Positions 40,102-50,854 are shown, numbered from the stretch's first letter. The stretch is 64,000 nt of DNA from Cenococcum geophilum 1.58 (GCA_001692895.1 KV748181.1:1865640-1929639); one strand, 5' to 3'. Program-made: numbers and translations. Notes: generated by a model from the letters alone, not told the origin.

Positions 40102-40182
40102 TGTTACGGCACTAGCAGAACTTGGCAGAACTTCGCGGTTATATAACTAAAGGACCGCATAAAAGAACCCTACTTCGACCGG
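40102..40182 (+). repeat. Truncated 3' LTR at the repeat/gene border
   Basis: About 81 bp are homologous to the start of the 5' LTR; similarity then ends and host coding-like sequence begins by about 40197. CACGTGAC in the 5' LTR corresponds to TATATAAC here, a change on both strands of CpA to TpA. Confidence 0.8.
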
Positions 40183-40196
40183 GGCGCCCTTCAAGC

Positions 40197-42134
40197 ATGT
40201 CAAGAGCAGACTACGACTTTTAATTGGAATCTGTTTTTCCTTGCGGTAGAACAAACACTTGGCATGCGTCCTACACTTACTGCACGACAGCCGCAACATT
40301 CTTCGATACCGGAATTCATCCTACGTGGGCTCACGATGATGTTGCCACTAGTACAGAAACTCCCAGATGACCGCATGATTCAAATTGAACTGACATATAT
40401 CGATGGCCTCGCCCTGATAGTTGTATGGGCACACCACCTCCTGGAGCTGAACGTGGTTGTTTATGATCATGTGACTGGTGGAATCGGTCTCGAGCCATTA
40501 AAAAAACAGTTTGGGACTGGAAATGCCCAGGTCGTTGTTGAAGTTGGTGCCCCGCTTGGTAGGCCGGCTTCCATCACTTTAATGTCAGTGATTGAAAATG
40601 GGAAAGATGAACTATTCAGGCTTGTGCCTGACACAGACGCGATGAGAATCGAAATCCTTCGAAGAGAGCTATTATGTGAGTATGGAGGGTCTCTTATCAC
40701 AAGCGTGGCTGCGGGCGAGTTTCAAGACCTCGAGCCTGTCGTCGCAGAAATGGCGCATGTGGTGTGCGCTTTCGCTATTAACATTGGGTTTCGGTTTTTG
40801 AGACGTCCTATGTCAAGCATACATGGAGATGACGCGGATAAAGGCACTACTCTCAATCAGTATGACGGAATGCTGTATGACGACGATTTCTTTGAGAATG
40901 AAGACCGCGTTACAGGGTATGAGAAGGAGCTGGAGAATGACTCCGATCGACAGCTTGAATACGAAACACAACGTTCGCCGCCGATTGAAACTCCAACACC
41001 AAGGATTTTGGACGCTACCCGTACGGTATTTGGGGGGATTAAAATGAACAGGAAAACCATTGACCAACATTTGAACCTTTATGACATAGCACCGTTGAAC
41101 GAAAAGTTGCCCGTTCCAAATCGACTGTTAGCAATGTACAAACGTTCCATTGGAAAAGCGGAAATGTCAGAAAAGGAGCAGGATCATCTGGTTACCATCT
41201 GGCGTAGGTTAGTCGAGGTGGGACGGCTTCTAGCTATTCTTATTCTGGCGTTGGCCCACGTGGAAGACTTAGGATCATGTGAAAAAATCCCGTTGATTTG
41301 TCAAACTGAGGCTTTGCAAGACCACCCCCTCGCAATCAAGCTCCGAACATGGAACGGCATCGACCCCCTGGACATAGGAGAATACACGTGGTATCATGCT
41401 ATTGCGCTTTTACTCCTTGGACATGCTATGCCGACCACGCTTGGTAATGTGCCGCCTGCTTTAGTGAGCAGTCGCGGTTGGAGCGTTTATGTTGGAACTT
41501 TCCTTCAGCCCCAGACTCGAAACTTCGAGGAGATGATAGACCCGAGCCTGATTAGTTCTGGGAGATTTGAATTTCGATCGGCGTGCCGTGGCGGAATGAA
41601 GTTTATCGACATGCCATATTCGACGGTCCAGACAAGGGTACATTAGGTCATTGGGAGTACGAAGAGCATAGTGGTGACACGGCGTCATTGAGATGCGCAG
41701 ATCAAGTTCTCCAGGGCCGCCCTCTCCATGGTGAGGATGAAGATAGTTTCAAGGTAACCTTACGGCTTATCAGGACGCCGACCCCCAATAACAATTTCAC
41801 GAGACGCACCGGCTATGCGGAGTTATTCAGTGCCTTGTGGCTCGCTCGGCGAACTCAGTCATGTGACCATAACATAACAAGTGTTGTATTGGATCCAAGT
41901 TGCGTGACTGTTCGAGGGTACGGAGATGAATGGCATGACTTCGATGAAAGGTTGGTTATATGTTTGACGGCGAACAATTCGGCTGCAAGATGGAGGGCTC
42001 TGATAGCGATAAGCCGCAGCAGCAGGAGGAGACGGTGGAAGCGACAGCTGATGTTAAGAGGGAAAAACTGTTGTTTCCAATGCGCCATTGAGCAAGCTTC
42101 CGCGGACGGAGGCCGTTGGTTTATTCTTTTGTAG
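40197..42134 (+). pseudogene. 5'-truncated, frame-shifted conserved fungal protein of unknown function
   Basis: A long open frame runs to 41646; its first Met is at 40264, but the frame is open upstream to 40147 and reads like coding DNA from about 40197 (FNWNLFFLAVEQTLG), so the true N terminus was probably lost at the transposon junction. Near 41560-41575 the coding sense jumps frame: the downstream frame continues ISIGVPWRNEVYRH and DHNITSVVLDPS and ends at 42134 with a Cys-rich tail (NCCFQCAIEQA). No GT-AG intron with a suitable acceptor explains the jump, since the downstream frame has a TGA at 41568-41570 and no AG between it and the resumed coding. I do not recognise the family; the first part has a hydrophobic stretch (ALIVVWAHHLLELNVVV) and an acidic central region. 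A dead gene is most likely; a sequencing error at the shift is the alternative. Confidence 0.6.
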
Positions 42135-42491
42135 CCCTAGAGTAGCGATTGTTTACAGAGATTGAGCGGGGCATGTGAGCTTTCGGTGCAGCAGAAGATT
42201 GGTGAGCAGCCTGCTCAATTTGAGAGGGCTACATTGGGTTATTTACGTACAGAAGAACACTGCTGGCAGTGTCAGATTCAATGCGGAGTGCAGATTTTGC
42301 GGTGGGTGCAGTAATGTTGATCATCGTTAGTTGAATGCAGATCTGCCAACGTGTTTCAAATTCTGGGGCTTCGGTAAGGAGCACATTTGTAAATTGTTTA
42401 CCCCTATCCCTTCTACAAGCAGGTGCAGAACACCAGAATCAAAACTACTTGTATAGCCTATATAGATTTGATCAATTAATTACCATCGACC

Positions 42492-42944
42492 ATGCCTTCC
42501 AATCGTACTTCCAATGATATAGATCTTGTTCGACCGACTCAATACAACGTTCCACCAAATTGGATTGTTAAAAAACCACCCCCCGAGCCATAGGAGCTGC
42601 CCGATTCGAGCTTTTGCATATTAACGATTTCGACGACCATAGCACCCCAAATATATTTCCACTTGATCGAAACGACCCGTTCGCTATATTCAGTCAATTC
42701 TTTACTGGTAAGATTATAGATAAGCTAGTAGAGTAGACAAATAAGTACGTAGGGCTGCCGGTCAAACGATACAGGTGAAAAGCTACGGACCTGCCCATGG
42801 CAGCCAACATACAAAGAAGAACTCTAGGTGTATTTTAGTATGCTTATTCATATGGGCCTTGCACACGAATCGTCTATCGAAGATTAAGGGATGCCACAAG
42901 CCTCTTTCGGAGCTCTCTACAAAGTGCATATACATGCCCCCAAA
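42492..42944 (+). pseudogene. Decayed piggyBac-type DDE transposase fragment
   Basis: Frames joined across stops read RPTQYNVPPNWIVKKPPP, then DPFAIFSQFFTGKIIDKLVE, stop, TNKYVG, then PWQPTYKEEL, stop, VYFSMLIHMGLAHESSIED, stop. This is the N-terminal pattern of the fungal DDE_Tnp_1_7 (piggyBac-derived) family, which normally has Trp at two of the stop positions (ENT/EWTNKY and IEDYW). Only this N-terminal part is present; the DDD catalytic core was not found. The TAG codons fit G-to-A RIP mutation. Confidence 0.6.
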
Positions 42945-44406
42945 TTAGGCCTAGTGCTTGCCTGTTTAGCGTGCTTATAAAAAATCTATCGCCCACGCGC
43001 GCAACCTCAAACACCGCGAGGATACATTAACTCGGCGTGATCCTCCACACTGGGAGCCTCCTCGAAGGCGTGGGCGAGGAAGAGGACGTGCGGGAGGACT
43101 AGGAGGACGCGGAGGATCACAATCAACTACTGCAACTGCAGCTTCTCAAATCGACTACATCTACTGCTCCACCGCAAGCCTTTGCCCCTGCGCCGTCTCA
43201 GCAGTTTAAACTGATTAAAATCTTCCGCGATTCTTCCCTCCTTGCCTCGTTAGCCTCCTATAGGCAAGCACCTAGCCTGATTTGGGCGCATGTGTATGCA
43301 CCGAAAAGGCATGCGAATACTGCTGCCCAAATATTTTGTTGCGGCAATATCTCAATGCACGGGCAAAAACTTCTGCCACTAATAGGATTACTTAGAACTC
43401 CTAAGGCGGTAAGCGAGAATCCGGTGAATCCATTTAGTAGTGCTGTGTAAGTTTAGAAAAGATATTAATTTAATTAAGAAGTGCATTCTACTACCTAGTG
43501 TATATAATAAGTTATATTTGGCTGATGTGGTTAATTGCATACGAATCCAGGGTCCCGACTGCGGTGAAGGAGGAAGGGCTGAACTCTCGAAAGATCATGT
43601 TCTAGCTCATCGCAATAAACGTAATGATTGTGGTGATGGACTGCGGGGTCCTTGCGGTCGAATTCACCAATCTCTACACCATCGAAACAACTTTGAAGGG
43701 TGTGCGAATGCGTCAGTCTAAAAAAGACTCCTGTCGAATTCCCAACCGCGGAGAGCATAGGAACCAAAACTTACTCATCTAGCCACGACCTCCTCTCTAA
43801 TCTCGACTGTCTTCGCGAACTTCTCGTTTCAATAATTTGGAGTGGGGCGGCATGTGTTACATCGCTAGTGGCCCTGTTTGGATCAAAAAAGTGTGGAAAC
43901 GCTTGATCTGAATTTTGCTTGTCTGGTGTGAGAACGGTATTCCAAGGGCCCTCATGGGATGACCCGGGATTTGTCGTCACCAATTGGACTAATTTGCCAA
44001 GTACCGCAAACACGGGCTTCAGCTTGATGGAACGGACTAGGGAAATGGCCAAACATAACATTGAATGAAATGTCAAGCATGAAGCACGGGAACCAGAACT
44101 CAGAATTGAAGCCCAAAGGGGTGTGATGAGTCACTCCGATTGAGCTCCAGCAGCAGGCAATATCTAAATAGCTTGTCTCGGGGGCTTTTTACCTTTTTCT
44201 CCGTGGCATGGCTTTCAAATTCCCGAAGAAACGAATCGTCTTTCTACTGATTTCTCTGAGAAAACTTATTTTGTGGCAGTCTCGACCATGCTAAAAGAAG
44301 TCACGGTAAGAAGTATTCCCTGAGGCCTCGTAGAAAATTCAAAAATCTCCATTCTAATCTTACACTCATTAGAAAGTATGGTGTCCACACCACAGTGGCG
44401 ACCGTA
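42945..44406. other. Intergenic region with decayed coding-like fragments
   Basis: 43010-43440 can be read in broken frames with a Glu/Asp-rich then Gln-rich composition (EEEDVRED, QLLQLQLL), possibly the continuation of the piggyBac-type remnant or another dead gene. Minus-strand open frames at 43531-43767 and 43771-44076 show no recognisable domain and I do not call them genes. The last about 250 bp would be the 3' flank of PRP28. Confidence 0.4.
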
Positions 44407-47065
44407 TTACCAGCCCCCACCCTTTCCACCGAAACCGCCACTATCCTCGACTTTCTTCTGCCCACCGCGTTTCTGCTGTGCGGCTTCATGCTTGCGTAAT
44501 TCTTCCGGAACGCGGGAGATTTGGGATTTCATGAGCATTTGTTTAAGGTCGTACCTAAACACATACATGGTCAGTATTGATCTTGTACAATAACTGTGTC
44601 GAAGAGGGAAGGAGTGGACTCGGGGATTGAAGTGGTTAAGGGAGCCATAGAAGCTCAAGAAGAGAGATGGAAAAGTAGGAGCGGAGGTCGCATAAATAGA
44701 AAGGAAAAAGAAAAGGAGAACATACATCACATCCGCATCCTCGTTTCCGAGGAATGTAATAGCCACACCACTCTTTCCTGCTCTGCCCGTTCGTCCCACA
44801 CGATGCGTATAACTCTCAATGTTCGTTGCCATGTTGAAGTTGACCACCAAGCTCACATCCGGTACATCAATACCTCTGCCCGCCAGGTCGGTTGCGACCA
44901 AGACATCCGTAGTTCCGTTTCGTAGGCTGGCCAATGCAGCCTCACGCTGCTCTTGCGTCTTAGAGCCATGCAAAGTAACGGAGGTATAACCCATGTGCTT
45001 GATGTCCCTTGCCACAGCATCGCAGTTGCGTTTGATGTTGACGAAAACGATAATTGGAGGCTGAAATTCGCCTGATTGGAGTATCTCCTGCAGACGCTTC
45101 TTGCGCTTATCTTCACCGGCCACAAACTCAACACGCTGCTCAACCGTCTCGACAGCTTCGCCCACATTGCCGATAGTCACGATGGCAGGCCGACGGAGGT
45201 ACTTGCGGGCGATACGCTCAACTGCTGTAGGCATGGTTGCCGTGTACATCATTGTTTGGCGGTAGCGGTCTTTACCCCCAAGATGCTGAGACATTGCCGC
45301 TGCGTTTTCGGCATCGTCAGTATCTGGTTTCTCATTTTGCACAGGTAGGGCGTCGAGGATTTTGTTCACGGGTTCTTCAAAACCTAGATCGATCATGCGA
45401 TCGGCTTCGTCCATGATGATATAACAACATTGTCCGAGAACAAGCACGCGCCGCTCGATGCAGTCGACAAGACGGCCAGGAGTGGCGATGATAATTTCCG
45501 CGCCATCACGCATGTTATAGGCCTGTTCTTCGATTGAGTGACCACCAACGATACTAACACATGTGAAGCCAAGAGGAGTTGCAAATTTCTTAGCTTCAAT
45601 CTCAATCTGTTGCGCTAGTTCACGAGTTGGTGCTAGAATGATTGCATAAGGACCGTCGTTCTTGGTCGACTCATTCAAAGGAGGCAGTTCTGAAATGTAG
45701 ACGAGAAGTGGAAGAAGGAAGGCTGCTGTTTTGCCAGAACCGGTAACGGCAACACCAATAAGATCGCGTGATTGAAGGGCGATAGGTATACAAGCTCGCT
45801 GCACAGCAGATGGTTCCGTATAGCCTACAGAATCCACAATATCGAGTAGTTTCTTTGGTAGACCCGATTCGCTCCATGATCGCATAGGATTGGGTATTGA
45901 GCCGCCCTTCGTGCTAATGTTGAAGTCTTCCTTGAAGATACGCCAGTCTCTTTCCCGCATATGCTCCAACCTTTTCTCGCTCCAGTGCTTCTCAAGAGTA
46001 TTCCGACCGCCTTCTTCCCTTCTTCTGCGCTCCATATCGAGCATCTCCTGCGCGCGTGCGAATCCAGCTTCATGGTCCCGCTCTTTTAATGCTTGGGCAT
46101 ACTTCAGGGCTCCGCTGTCAGTAACATCATCGGCAAATCCGCCGAGTCTGCCTCGACCGAAGAAATTCGCCTCGGCCCGCGCTTGATACAAGGGGTTGTA
46201 GTCGGGGCTAGTATCCTCTTCGGCGTTCCATTCAAAATTAAACTTCTTTTCCGTAGTCCTTCTTCGTTTCTTCTTTGCTGAAAATGTGGATTGGTTTTGG
46301 TCTGCCCCCATATACCGCTGCCGGATTAATGCAGCTTCTGCATCTTCCGGCGACGGTCTCTTGCCTGCCTTCTGATCGGCTGACTTTGGGGGAGGTGGTG
46401 GTGCCATATCATGGCCCCTGTTTGGTTGTGCAGTCCGCATTGCCGCTGGTCCCGTAGGAATCTCGCCGTGTCGCAACGCTCGTGGGGCTGTTGGAATGGT
46501 AGACTTCGAACTAGCAGTGGTACCGTTTGGCCCATGTCGCGATGAGCCGTTGATAGAATTCCCATTTTGCTGTGATGAACCATTCAAAGAAGCAGCACGG
46601 TCAGCCTCGGCCTTCCGTTTTGCTTCCTCGACCTCCTTCGCGCGCTTCTCGAGGGCGATCTTCTCGCGTTGCGCCTTGGAAAGAAACTTGGGCTAGACGG
46701 TAATTAAAAAGTTAGCTATATTCGGTGTGCACTAGATTGATGTGTGAACAAAGAGTCATGCGGAAGATGAAGGTGAAGGAATTACGCACCTTGGCGGCAG
46801 CTGCGTCAGCCTCCCTCTTCTTTTTCAGAATCTCCTCAATACTGAGAGGTTCCGTCTTTGGCTTCGGCGTGCCCCATCCCTTCTTTCGTCTGGGAGCTAC
46901 AGGCGAGGGGGGTTTCAGAGCTTCAACAGCAGGTGGCGGGGGTGGTGGAACGTCTTCGGGAGGCGGAGGAGGAACAGAAGCTTCAGGCGGTGGCGGCGGT
47001 GGCGAAGCCGGTCTTTCAACAGGGTCAGGGGGCGGTGGGGGTGGTATTGTGTCGTTCGTTGCCAT
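44407..47065 (-). CDS. PRP28: Pre-mRNA-splicing ATP-dependent RNA helicase PRP28 (DEAD-box)
   Basis: Three exons: 46790-47065, 44726-46692 and 44407-44554 (796 codons plus stop; the sum is divisible by three). Prp28 is the U5 snRNP-associated DEAD-box ATPase that helps replace U1 by U6 at the 5' splice site. The N terminus is Pro-rich (PPPPPP runs), then GWGTPKP and a charged region typical of fungal Prp28. Motifs in approximate residues: Q motif 370-395, AVTGSGKT 407-414, PTRELAQQ 440, TPGR 495, DEAD 520-523, TAT 576 (SAT motif variant), ATDLAGRGID 690, HRVGRTGR 722-729. Start chosen at MATNDT; a Met 24 codons upstream in frame (47137) is possible. Introns: 97 bp (46693-46789) and 171 bp (44555-44725, donor GTATGT); the latter is open in frame. 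Same strand as the ribosomal protein gene upstream. Confidence 0.95.
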
Positions 47066-47429
47066 TTTGTCTGAGGTGGTGTTATGGACTTGAAGGCGGA
47101 CAGAAGTCTGGAGGTTGTTGAAGTCGCGATCTGCCAAGCGAGGCCAATATTTTGAAAAATATCATGAGCGAGTCAGACAACGAGTTTCCTGCAACAGCAA
47201 GCTTTGATGTCATGACTATTGGTGGATGCTGATACGATCTTTGCTTAATTTGCCTTCCAAATAATACATAATCCTGTACAGTTTCAAATCGCTGTCCCCA
47301 ACTCCAGATTCAATGCTCGTCTCCACAGCCGTAACTATATAATATAGCACCATCTCTGCCAGCGCAGATCCAAATTCGCACACAACAGGCCAGTATCGGT
47401 ACAGAAGCCTCCAGAAATCGCGAACAACC

Positions 47430-48044
47430 CTATTTCGGCCACTTCTTCCACCCTCTGCCATGTCCTTTCTGTAGGCTTATTGTTAGTGCAACCTTCCCGC
47501 ACGAAAAAACCGCACATACCTGCTTCCATTCCTGAATCATAGCAGGCATAGCCAGCATAGCCTTCTTCCTTTCTTCCAACCGCCCCTTCAGCGTTCTCTC
47601 CCACAGCTTTCCCTTCACCCTCTGCCCAATACCCGTACCCTTGACCCTCAATCCAAGCTCCTCTCTCCTCTTCGCCCTCTCGCCTGGTAACTTTATCGTA
47701 TAAGGTAATAAGGATACAACACCATGCTGCTGTGCGAGCTTGACAAGGTCAGCTTGCCGTCGCAGGCCAAAGACGGGCGAGTGCCAACGGCCTGTTACGT
47801 AGTGTTTATGTGGTTGAAAGGGATTTCGGTAGGAAATTTCTGATGATGATAATGCTTGAGAGTCCGGGGCAGAGGCATTGGGGTCTGTAGGCGTAGTCGA
47901 TGTTACTGTAGTGTTTCCTGTGGCTGTAGAAGTAGTTGCGGGAGTGCCTTGGAGGAGGGCTGGCGGCGGGTATTTTCTAAAGAAGTCGAGGAGCCGTTTG
48001 GGAAGACTACTCGCAAGTTGTATATGCTGCTGTCGAGGATCCAT
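47430..48044 (-). CDS. MRPL25: Mitochondrial large-subunit ribosomal protein L25 (mL59 family)
   Basis: Two exons: 47520-48044 and 47430-47468, joined over a 51-bp intron (donor GTATGT), giving 187 residues. The start MDPRQQHIQLA is followed by LPKRLLDFFRKYPP, the usual beginning of fungal mitochondrial L25; an in-frame Met 19 codons upstream is less likely. The middle (residues 50-75) is a Thr/Ser-rich low-complexity stretch, then NPF.PHKHYVTGRWHSP.FGLRRQADLVKLA, LLP and basic helices ending EWKQ-KGHGRGWKKWPK. The protein is a fungal component of the mitochondrial 54S subunit. The gene is divergent from PUP3 with 249 bp between start codons, so they probably share a promoter. Confidence 0.85.
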   Translation of the reverse strand: MDPRQQHIQLASSLPKRLLDFFRKYPPPALLQGTPATTSTATGNTTVTSTTPTDPNASAPDSQALSSSEISYRNPFQPHKHYVTGRWHSPVFGLRRQADLVKLAQQHGVVSLLPYTIKLPGERAKRREELGLRVKGTGIGQRVKGKLWERTLKGRLEERKKAMLAMPAMIQEWKQVCAVFSCGKVALTISLQKGHGRGWKKWPK

Positions 48045-48293
48045 TGTGGGCAATGGAAGGAGGTAGTGCAGGAAGAAGTCGAAAACTGCCGAACGCCGCA
48101 TTTGGTCACGTGAGAGCTTAGAAACGGGAGCTTGGGAGCCGCGTAGGAGATGTTACCTACAACTAACAACAGCACCATCTAACACCCCTCAAGCTCTCCT
48201 CTTCCATCCGGACTCCCCTCCACTGGTATCTCCATACCTCCCCTTCTCACCCGAAGCTGCACCTATATTTTCACTAAAATCTTCGCTGCAGCC
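48045..48293. promoter_or_regulatory. Bidirectional promoter between MRPL25 and PUP3
   Basis: 249 bp separate two divergent ATGs. It contains a palindromic CACGTG (about 48106-48111), a candidate bHLH site, and CT-rich stretches toward PUP3. No yeast-type PACE (GGTGGCAAA) box was seen. Promoter function is inferred from the gene arrangement. Confidence 0.5.
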
Positions 48294-49213
48294 ATGGTAA
48301 GCTATCCAACTCTCTACTTCAGCTAGAGCTAATCAAATCACAGTCCTCACCCTTCAGCATAAGTACGCCCCTACTCCTCAAATTCCGCCTTTTTTTTTCC
48401 TAATACCTTAAAGATGGTGGTGCCTGCGTGGCCATGGTGGGGAAAGACTGCGTCGCCATCGCCTGTGACCTACGTCTGGGTATGCAAGCTCTTACGGTCT
48501 CAAACAACTTCCCAAAGATTTTCCCCTACGGCGACGTCTACCTAGGCCTTACTGGTCTCGCGACCGACGTATCCACCGTGTCCGACCTGTTCCGATACAA
48601 GGTGAATATGTATCGGCTGCGAGAAGAGCGCAACATTAGCCCTCAGACCATGGCGAATCTAGTATCAAGCACGCTGTAGAAAGTGCGTACATGCATGGCG
48701 AATCTAGTATCAAGCACGCTGTACGAAAGGCGGTTTGGCCCATACTTTGTTAGCCCGGTGATTGCGGGGATCAACCACACGACGGGAAAACCATTTATTT
48801 GTGGATTTGATAGCATTGGATGCATTGACTTCGCAAAGGACTTCATTGTCAGTGGGACCGCAAGTGATCAGTTATTTGGTACTTGTGAGGGTTTGTGGGA
48901 ACCGGATTTGGTATGTTGGTTTGCTATATCTGAATCTTCTTCCTTGTAGCATTTTGAGCTGTCGGGGACGTGAGATACTTGAAAAAATGCGCTGAACATG
49001 ATAACCACGGAAAGTGGTAGCATATTATCAGGATCGTAGGATTCTATGCTAACCTTTTGGAACATGTAGGGCCCTGAAGATTTATTCGAGACCATTTCAC
49101 AGGCGCTACTTAACGCGGTCGACAGAGACGCACTGTCCGGTTGGGGAGCGCACGTATACATAATTGAAAAGGACAAAGTGACGAAGAGGCTGCTGAAGGG
49201 CAGGCAGGACTGA
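48294..49213 (+). CDS. PUP3: 20S proteasome subunit beta type-3, with an in-frame stop
   Basis: Exons: 48294-48296 (ATG only), 48344-48362, 48414-48910 and 49070-49213. Without a 45-bp duplication the product is 205 residues, the normal size for fungal beta-3. It reads [79 protein letters not shown] and ends [20 protein letters not shown]. Beta-3 is one of the non-catalytic beta-ring subunits and lacks the N-terminal Thr nucleophile. Oddity: ATGGCGAATCTAG... at 48650-48678 is repeated from 48695, adding 15 codons in frame, one of them TAG (48677-48679). A 39-bp GT-AG removal (48676-48714) would restore the frame with two extra residues but is very short with a poor donor. Confidence 0.9.
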
Positions 49214-49754
49214 GAGGTTGGTGCAATGATTGTATTGATTGTACTGATGGGAAACTACCTTTTGGAGTATATGAGAGTCTTAAGTCAAGTATGGAGGCAG
49301 AGACAAAGGCTAAATGCATAGAAGCTCTTGAACTATTTTTGCAGAGCAGGATGCGGCGCTTGTATTAAACCACTAGACATCTTCCATCAAGCACGACATA
49401 ATGAGCCGTGCAAATAGGATGCTTGCTTCTCACCCCAAAATTATTCCCAAAATTATTCCCACAAGTATGGAATCCATCAAAACTCCATTTCGTCCCATCA
49501 AACCGCAGACTATGCAGTAAAAACATTCTAAGCCACCCTGAAACATTTATACATGCCATAGTAAGTAGACGTAGCACAAGAGGCATGCCCCGTGATCCCC
49601 AACAGTCAACAGGTATCCAACCCTCGTACTCTCATTTCAGCATTGCCTCAAACATGACCAATCCTATCTATGCATCAAAAGGAATCCTCCGCTCATTTGT
49701 CCACCAAAGCAAAAGAAATATATCTTTGAGCAAATCAGCGTATCTACCGTCTCC

Positions 49755-50854
49755 TTACATAACCATATCATCGTCTCCATAGCCCACAAAGGAATGCTGC
49801 GGAGGTGAAACGCCATACTCCCGCATCTGCGCAAATGCGCCATACTGGTTCTCCATATCTTGCAACCCACTCTTCTCCCACATGCCTGCTGTTGCTTTAT
49901 ATATTGGGTCAACCGCCTGGTTATATCTAGTGGACTCTTGCAGTCGCTGCTCTTGTAATCCTGTTTGCTGGTCGTATTCCCGCTTTGCGAGTGCTTCATA
50001 GCCAGAAAGGATGTAAGGTTCGGCATTTTGGGGATTTTCTTCTGGGGAGGGGGAGAGGAATGCCGGAACGGCTCGGACGGTAGCGGATTCATGATCCATT
50101 GACTCGTCCATGACCTGATTATGATTATGAATTTCCGCAGCAACAATGTTATTGGTCTCCTGTCTTTCCTTCTCCTCCATCATCCGCTCATAGCGCAGCT
50201 TCGCCATTGTCTCTTCCTGCTGCAAGCTTGTGGGTGGCCAGTCATATAGCTCCCGAGCAAGAGCGTGGCCACCGTAGCTTGGAGGCGATATCCGCCATAG
50301 TTCTAGAAGTCGCAACCGCTGGTCATTGTCTGCGTTCTGGAAAAGAGTGATCTGGGACGGGAAGAGGAGAGTAGGGTCGATGCTGTTTCGTAAGAAGATG
50401 GCTTCGAGTTCTGACGTGTCAATGTGGGTAGATACGGGGGCAGACTGCGCCTTCGGAACAACGTGGCTAGAGTGAGTGTAATGTTGGGAGATATAAGTGA
50501 TAGGTTGAGATTGGGGCTGTTTGGATATAGTCTGTTCTTGTTTTTGCTGCTGGGGTTGTTCTACTTTCGACTCAGGTGGGGGAGGAGGCGGGGAATGGGA
50601 AAGGGTGAGACTGTTGGAGAAAAGCCTTGAGAGTTCCTCCTGCTGCATGTCTGCTTTTTCTTCCTCCTTCCCTCGGGCGTTGATGCCGACAGAGACGGTC
50701 CCACACTATGATGTAGAGGTCAGTGAGTGTAGAGAGCAAAGAAACTCGGGCTTACGTGGTTGCAGGTTTGATTCTGAGAAAAGACAGAAGCAGAGAAAGG
50801 GACAGGGGTGTTATATGTGCAAGCACAGCAGTAATGAATGAGTAGCGGCTGCAT
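49755..50854 (-). CDS. Uncharacterised fungal protein with N-terminal CxxC...CxxC zinc-ribbon-like motif
   Basis: Two exons: 50756-50854 and 49755-50705, separated by a 50-bp intron (donor GTAAGC, acceptor CATAG), 349 residues. Exon 1 gives C9-x2-C12 and C31-x2 with C34 being the first codon of exon 2, so the intron splits the second Cys pair; recovering the complete CxxC/CxxC pair supports this gene model. Residues about 60-120 are rich in Pro and Gln (PPPPPP, QPQQQKQEQ). The middle part (SELEAIFLRNSIDPTLLFPSQITLFQNADNDQRLRLLELWRI) is likely helical and reads like a conserved domain, and the C terminus is acidic (GYGDDDMVM). No known enzyme motif is visible. A regulatory or adaptor protein is possible, but I do not assign a function. 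It is convergent with PUP3 (541 bp between). Confidence 0.7.

Larger units (their letters stand above)
34452..40182 (+). mobile_element. Chromodomain Gypsy element with truncated 3' LTR
   Basis: The 5' LTR starts at 34452 (TATTACGGCACT), the truncated 3' LTR at 40102 (TGTTACGGCACT), preceded by a polypurine tract (GCAGAGGAGGGGG). Gag-like region about 34850-35950; protease region near 36060-36350; RT near 37090-37600 (LTNGPATYQRYINN, AYLDNIIIYSK with the second Asp now Asn); RNase H near 38000-38370; integrase about 38750-39400; IN C-terminal GPY/F-like part near 39540-39720; chromodomain at about 39810-39930 (KYHVSWKGYNPNPT, then TAG for Trp, then YPIWNFI). This is the most readable element of the region; most breaks are single Trp or Gln to stop changes. 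Confidence 0.88.

Noticed and set aside
46725..47121. Gly-rich open frames on the plus strand
   Set aside because: Antisense shadows of the Pro-rich first exon of PRP28.
48662..48707. Intron that would remove the PUP3 stop exactly
   Set aside because: The GT-AG pair in the duplicated segment is 46 bp apart, not 45, and would shift the frame.
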